From contig JALOMD010000105.1 in NCBI GenBank assembly GCA_025455595.1, positions 1 to 7,730 on the forward strand: a stretch of DNA of 7,730 nucleotides, given 5' to 3'. Positions within the stretch are counted from its first letter, which is position 1. Each line of letters starts with the position of its first letter. The stretch is from Cytophagales bacterium (GTDB lineage Bacteria; Bacteroidota; Bacteroidia; Cytophagales; 172606-1). The translations under genes were made by a program, and so were the position numbers. The notes beneath the pieces were generated by a model. The model saw nothing but the letters and a program-made list of their open reading frames with translations, was not told where the DNA came from and made no database searches. Positions 5,347 through 7,730 of the stretch are shown here, piece by piece.

Positions 5347-7103
5347 CAAGGCAATAAAACACAACTGGCATGTTTCTCATCCGTAAAAACCTTTATTACC
5401 AACGGCGATGCACCTATCTTGACCTCCCGGCTCACATCCTCTCCCGATCCATAATTCTTCTGCCAGAACGGACTGTTCAGCGGCTTGAGCACAAACCGGA
5501 TGCGCGAGCCTTTTCGGATGCGTCTGGAAGTAAAAAATGTGTCTTCAAACCGAAAGCTCGTCACTTTTCCGGCTTTCAGCGACTCCCTTTTGCTGCGGTT
5601 GCGATGGTAGCTGGCCCGGTGTACGGAAGACGACAGCGGAAAACTTTTTCCGTCGGGCAACACTTCATAAAAAGCGAGGCTGAAATCCACGTCCCGTTTG
5701 TTCACGCTGACAAATAAGGCGGCGATGGGCGAGCCGTTCAGTTCGATTTCCTCTTTCAGCGGCGGTGTCTGAAACACAAGTTGGTTGTGCCGCGTTAGGT
5801 ATTCGTTGGCAAAATCAGATTCAAATTCCTCTGTTTTCTTGAAAACCTTGACAGAATCTTGCACATCCGTCGGGTCGTAGTACAAGGCGATGGGTTTGCT
5901 TCGCCTCGCTACAGATGCCGAAAGGCTCAGGAAGGAGTCAGCAGAATCATTTTTCAAATAAAAACGAAGCGTATCGGTATTCATCGCTTGCAGCGAGGCC
6001 ACGTGTTTCCAGCCTCCGCCCATCACAAAGCGGTTCACCCGGTCTTTCAGGAGAGCGGGTTTCGCTTTTCCTTTCAGTGTGTAATCAAACCAGTCCATCA
6101 CGATGTTGATAATCGGCACAATCGCCGCACTGTCCACCGTATAGCTGCCGATCTTTTTGCCGGGCATGAACTGCGCCCCGCCGTGATCCCACGGCCCGAT
6201 GAGCAGGTAATGGTTTTTGACCGCCTCCGTCGGGCCGTATCGGTTGTGCATCTGATAATAATGCATGGCTCCCAGTTGGTCGGCATCGAAATAACCGGTA
6301 ATGGTGAGAATGGGGATGTTGATTTTGGCGTATTCTTCCGGCGTGCTGGGGATCATCCCGGCCCAGTAATTGTCATAGTCGGGGTGTTGCAACCACCGCT
6401 GAAAGATTTTGTCCGGCGATTTATCCAGCGAATCCAGTTGATTGAACGCAATGCCCTGGGTGTACAGTCGGTTGTAGAGACGATACCAAAATCCCAGATT
6501 ATTGAAACTGGCCGTGTCAACCATGCGTTGGTTGGTGGTGTAGTTGAGCCAGCGCAGCATATACGGCATCGGAACGCCGTTTTGCATCGGGAAGTCAATG
6601 CCCGGTGCGGCGGCCACTTGCGGCACAATGGTTTTGAGTGCCGGATGCAGGTTTTTGCAAGCCGCCCATTGGGTAAAACCAAGATACGAACCGCCGAACA
6701 TGCCCACTTTTCCGTTGCACCATGGCTGTTTGGTCAGCCACTCGATTACGTCATAATTGTCCTGGGCTTCGTGTTCAAACGGCTCAAACACGCCTTCGGA
6801 TTTTTCCTTGCCCCGGCTGTACACCATGATGCCCGCAAAGCCTTTGCGCAGCACCTGCGCGGCCCTGAATTTATTTCCTTCGGCAGGATAACAACTGCTC
6901 ACCAGAATGGCGGGCATGGGCAGCGTATCGCTTTTGTGCCTGACCACAAACCCGCTCAGGTGAATGCCGTCGCGCATGGGGATGCGCAGGTTTTCAATCA
7001 CGGTGAAGTTTTTGGCAAAGTCGGCCGGCGACTGTGCCATGGTGATTGAATCTGAGCTAAGGCTACAGAAAACGGCGATAACGATTAGACAGCGAAAAGT
7101 CAT
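5334..7103 (-). CDS. Exported CocE/NonD-type hydrolase, X-Pro dipeptidyl-peptidase (S15) family
   Basis: From the ATG at 7103 the protein has 589 residues and begins with a clear signal peptide (MTFRCLIVIAVFCSLSSDSI, then TMAQ), so it is exported. The frame is open to an ATG at 7196, but that start overlaps the upstream gene and buries the signal peptide 31 residues in. Domain order fits the S15/CocE family. An alpha/beta-hydrolase core carries IPMRDGIHLSGFVVR, YSRGKEKSEGVF and nucleophile elbow GKVGMFGGSYLGFTQW (S139). A helical cap follows, then the acid in ITGYFDADQLGA (D273) and the base in IGPWDHGG (H307). A C-terminal beta-sandwich (PepX_C type) starts near FVMGGGWKHV. Members cleave X-Pro dipeptides or hydrolyse esters and acylated compounds such as cocaine or glutaryl-cephalosporins. 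The substrate here is unknown. The gene lies 49 bp downstream of the DHFR-like gene on the same strand and is probably co-transcribed. No terminator follows its TGA. Confidence 0.9.
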   Translation of the reverse strand: MTFRCLIVIAVFCSLSSDSITMAQSPADFAKNFTVIENLRIPMRDGIHLSGFVVRHKSDTLPMPAILVSSCYPAEGNKFRAAQVLRKGFAGIMVYSRGKEKSEGVFEPFEHEAQDNYDVIEWLTKQPWCNGKVGMFGGSYLGFTQWAACKNLHPALKTIVPQVAAAPGIDFPMQNGVPMPYMLRWLNYTTNQRMVDTASFNNLGFWYRLYNRLYTQGIAFNQLDSLDKSPDKIFQRWLQHPDYDNYWAGMIPSTPEEYAKINIPILTITGYFDADQLGAMHYYQMHNRYGPTEAVKNHYLLIGPWDHGGAQFMPGKKIGSYTVDSAAIVPIINIVMDWFDYTLKGKAKPALLKDRVNRFVMGGGWKHVASLQAMNTDTLRFYLKNDSADSFLSLSASVARRSKPIALYYDPTDVQDSVKVFKKTEEFESDFANEYLTRHNQLVFQTPPLKEEIELNGSPIAALFVSVNKRDVDFSLAFYEVLPDGKSFPLSSSVHRASYHRNRSKRESLKAGKVTSFRFEDTFFTSRRIRKGSRIRFVLKPLNSPFWQKNYGSGEDVSREVKIGASPLVIKVFTDEKHASCVLLPCYSG

Positions 7104-7152
7104 AAAGTTGTGAGTGGTTTGTTGATAAATCAAAGAGAGATAAACAAAGAAA

Positions 7153-7686
7153 TCAGTATCGCATCCGGTACTCCATGATTTGCAGTCCTTGGTCATAGAC
7201 TTGGCTGCTGATTAGCTCTGTTTTGAATTTCTTGGTTGCATTTCCGAAAAGCCGAATGCCACTGCCGACAATCAGTGGATTCAGTTTTATTTTCAGCACA
7301 TCTATCTGTTCGTTGTCAAGCAGCCAACCGGCCAGTTCGCCGCCACCGCACAGGTAGATGTCGGTTTCGCTCTCTTTTTTCAGTTGGTTGACAAACGCGA
7401 CATCCGGCGCGACAACCTTGACTTTAGGATCAGAATTGTCGAAAACGAGGCTGCGGGAAAGAATGTAATGATTCATGTGCGGATAAACGGCCTGTCCGGC
7501 TTTGAAGCCGAATTGGTAGCCGAACTCATAGGTTTTCCTGCCCATAATCACCGTGCCGAAGCTTTGTAGATCGTCTAAGTATTGCTGCACGCCTGCGCCG
7601 TCAGTAACAAAGCCGCTGACATCGCCATTCAATCCGGCAATGTAGCCGTCCAGTGAAACGGCTACGTAATAGACTATTCTTTTCAT
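7153..7686 (-). CDS. Dihydrofolate reductase-like protein (RibD C-terminal domain family)
   Basis: A 177-residue protein of the DHFR/RibD-C fold, typical in length for the stand-alone YwjB/YyaP-like group. Visible motifs are VAVSLDGYIAG (8-18), the NADPH-contact segment TVIMGRKTYEFG (45-56), YILSRSL (74-80), the glycine-rich IYLCGGGELAGWLL (110-123) and NPLIVGSGIRLF (136-147). There is no signal peptide, so it is cytoplasmic. Members are NADPH-dependent reductases by fold, but most stand-alone copies have no proven substrate, so I do not call it a true folate or riboflavin enzyme. The ATG at 7686 fits the family's usual N-terminus (MKRIVYYVAVSLDG). No Shine-Dalgarno sequence precedes it. Only 44 bp of its upstream region is in the window and I see no clear promoter there. 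It is first of a likely two-gene unit with the S15 hydrolase. Confidence 0.88.
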   Translation of the reverse strand: MKRIVYYVAVSLDGYIAGLNGDVSGFVTDGAGVQQYLDDLQSFGTVIMGRKTYEFGYQFGFKAGQAVYPHMNHYILSRSLVFDNSDPKVKVVAPDVAFVNQLKKESETDIYLCGGGELAGWLLDNEQIDVLKIKLNPLIVGSGIRLFGNATKKFKTELISSQVYDQGLQIMEYRMRY

Positions 7687-7730
7687 AGTGAAAGGTTGAT
7701 CAGTGACCGAAAATCAGGATTGGAAATAGT

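Noticed and set aside
5859..7049. Long plus-strand open frame (396 codons) opposite the S15 hydrolase
   Set aside because: It is antisense to a convincing gene, rich in His/Arg/Val from complementary codons, and has no motif.
1..7730. CRISPR array, tRNA or rRNA genes
   Set aside because: No regularly spaced direct repeats, and no tRNA cloverleaf or rRNA sequence, were recognised on reading either strand.

Overview
The window reads as an accessory stretch of a Bacteroidota chromosome, probably from the Saprospiraceae/Chitinophagaceae/Cytophagales side of the phylum. This is inference. The supports are that none of the start codons has a recognisable Shine-Dalgarno sequence in front of it, the protein families are typical of these free-living degraders (exported hydrolases and a PQQ sugar dehydrogenase), and a CCCGAC-type palindrome of a kind common in these genomes is present. 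No gene here fixes the genus.

Left part (1-3139, plus strand): the tail of a DoxX-like membrane protein, then a 139-bp MITE-like element with terminal inverted repeats, then a predicted exported PQQ-dependent sugar dehydrogenase, a perfect-stem hairpin, and a predicted exported S33/TAP-like alpha/beta hydrolase whose Ser, Asp and His are all visible. The MITE-like element ends 28 bp before the dehydrogenase start, so it probably forms part of that gene's 5' region.

Middle (3140-5346): about 480 bp without a convincing gene. It carries a strong bidirectional terminator, a weak integron-attC-like motif, and a diverged, inverted, partial copy of the same MITE-like repeat. Next comes an IS256-family insertion sequence (about 3620-4974) whose transposase, on the minus strand, is broken by two opposite single-base frameshifts. 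The element has recognisable inverted ends but no target-site duplication that I can find. Directly to its right is an open frame that looks like the 3' remnant of an unrecognised gene.

Right part (5334-7686, minus strand): a DHFR/RibD-C-like reductase followed, 49 bp downstream, by a predicted exported CocE/X-Pro dipeptidyl-peptidase-like (S15) hydrolase. They are probably co-transcribed.

I see no coherent new multi-gene system. The genes are individually ordinary, with two secreted serine hydrolases of proline-specific peptidase families and one secreted sugar dehydrogenase. The more interesting content is the mobile and repeat DNA: the MITE-like family with two diverged copies and the decayed IS256 element with mismatched flanks.
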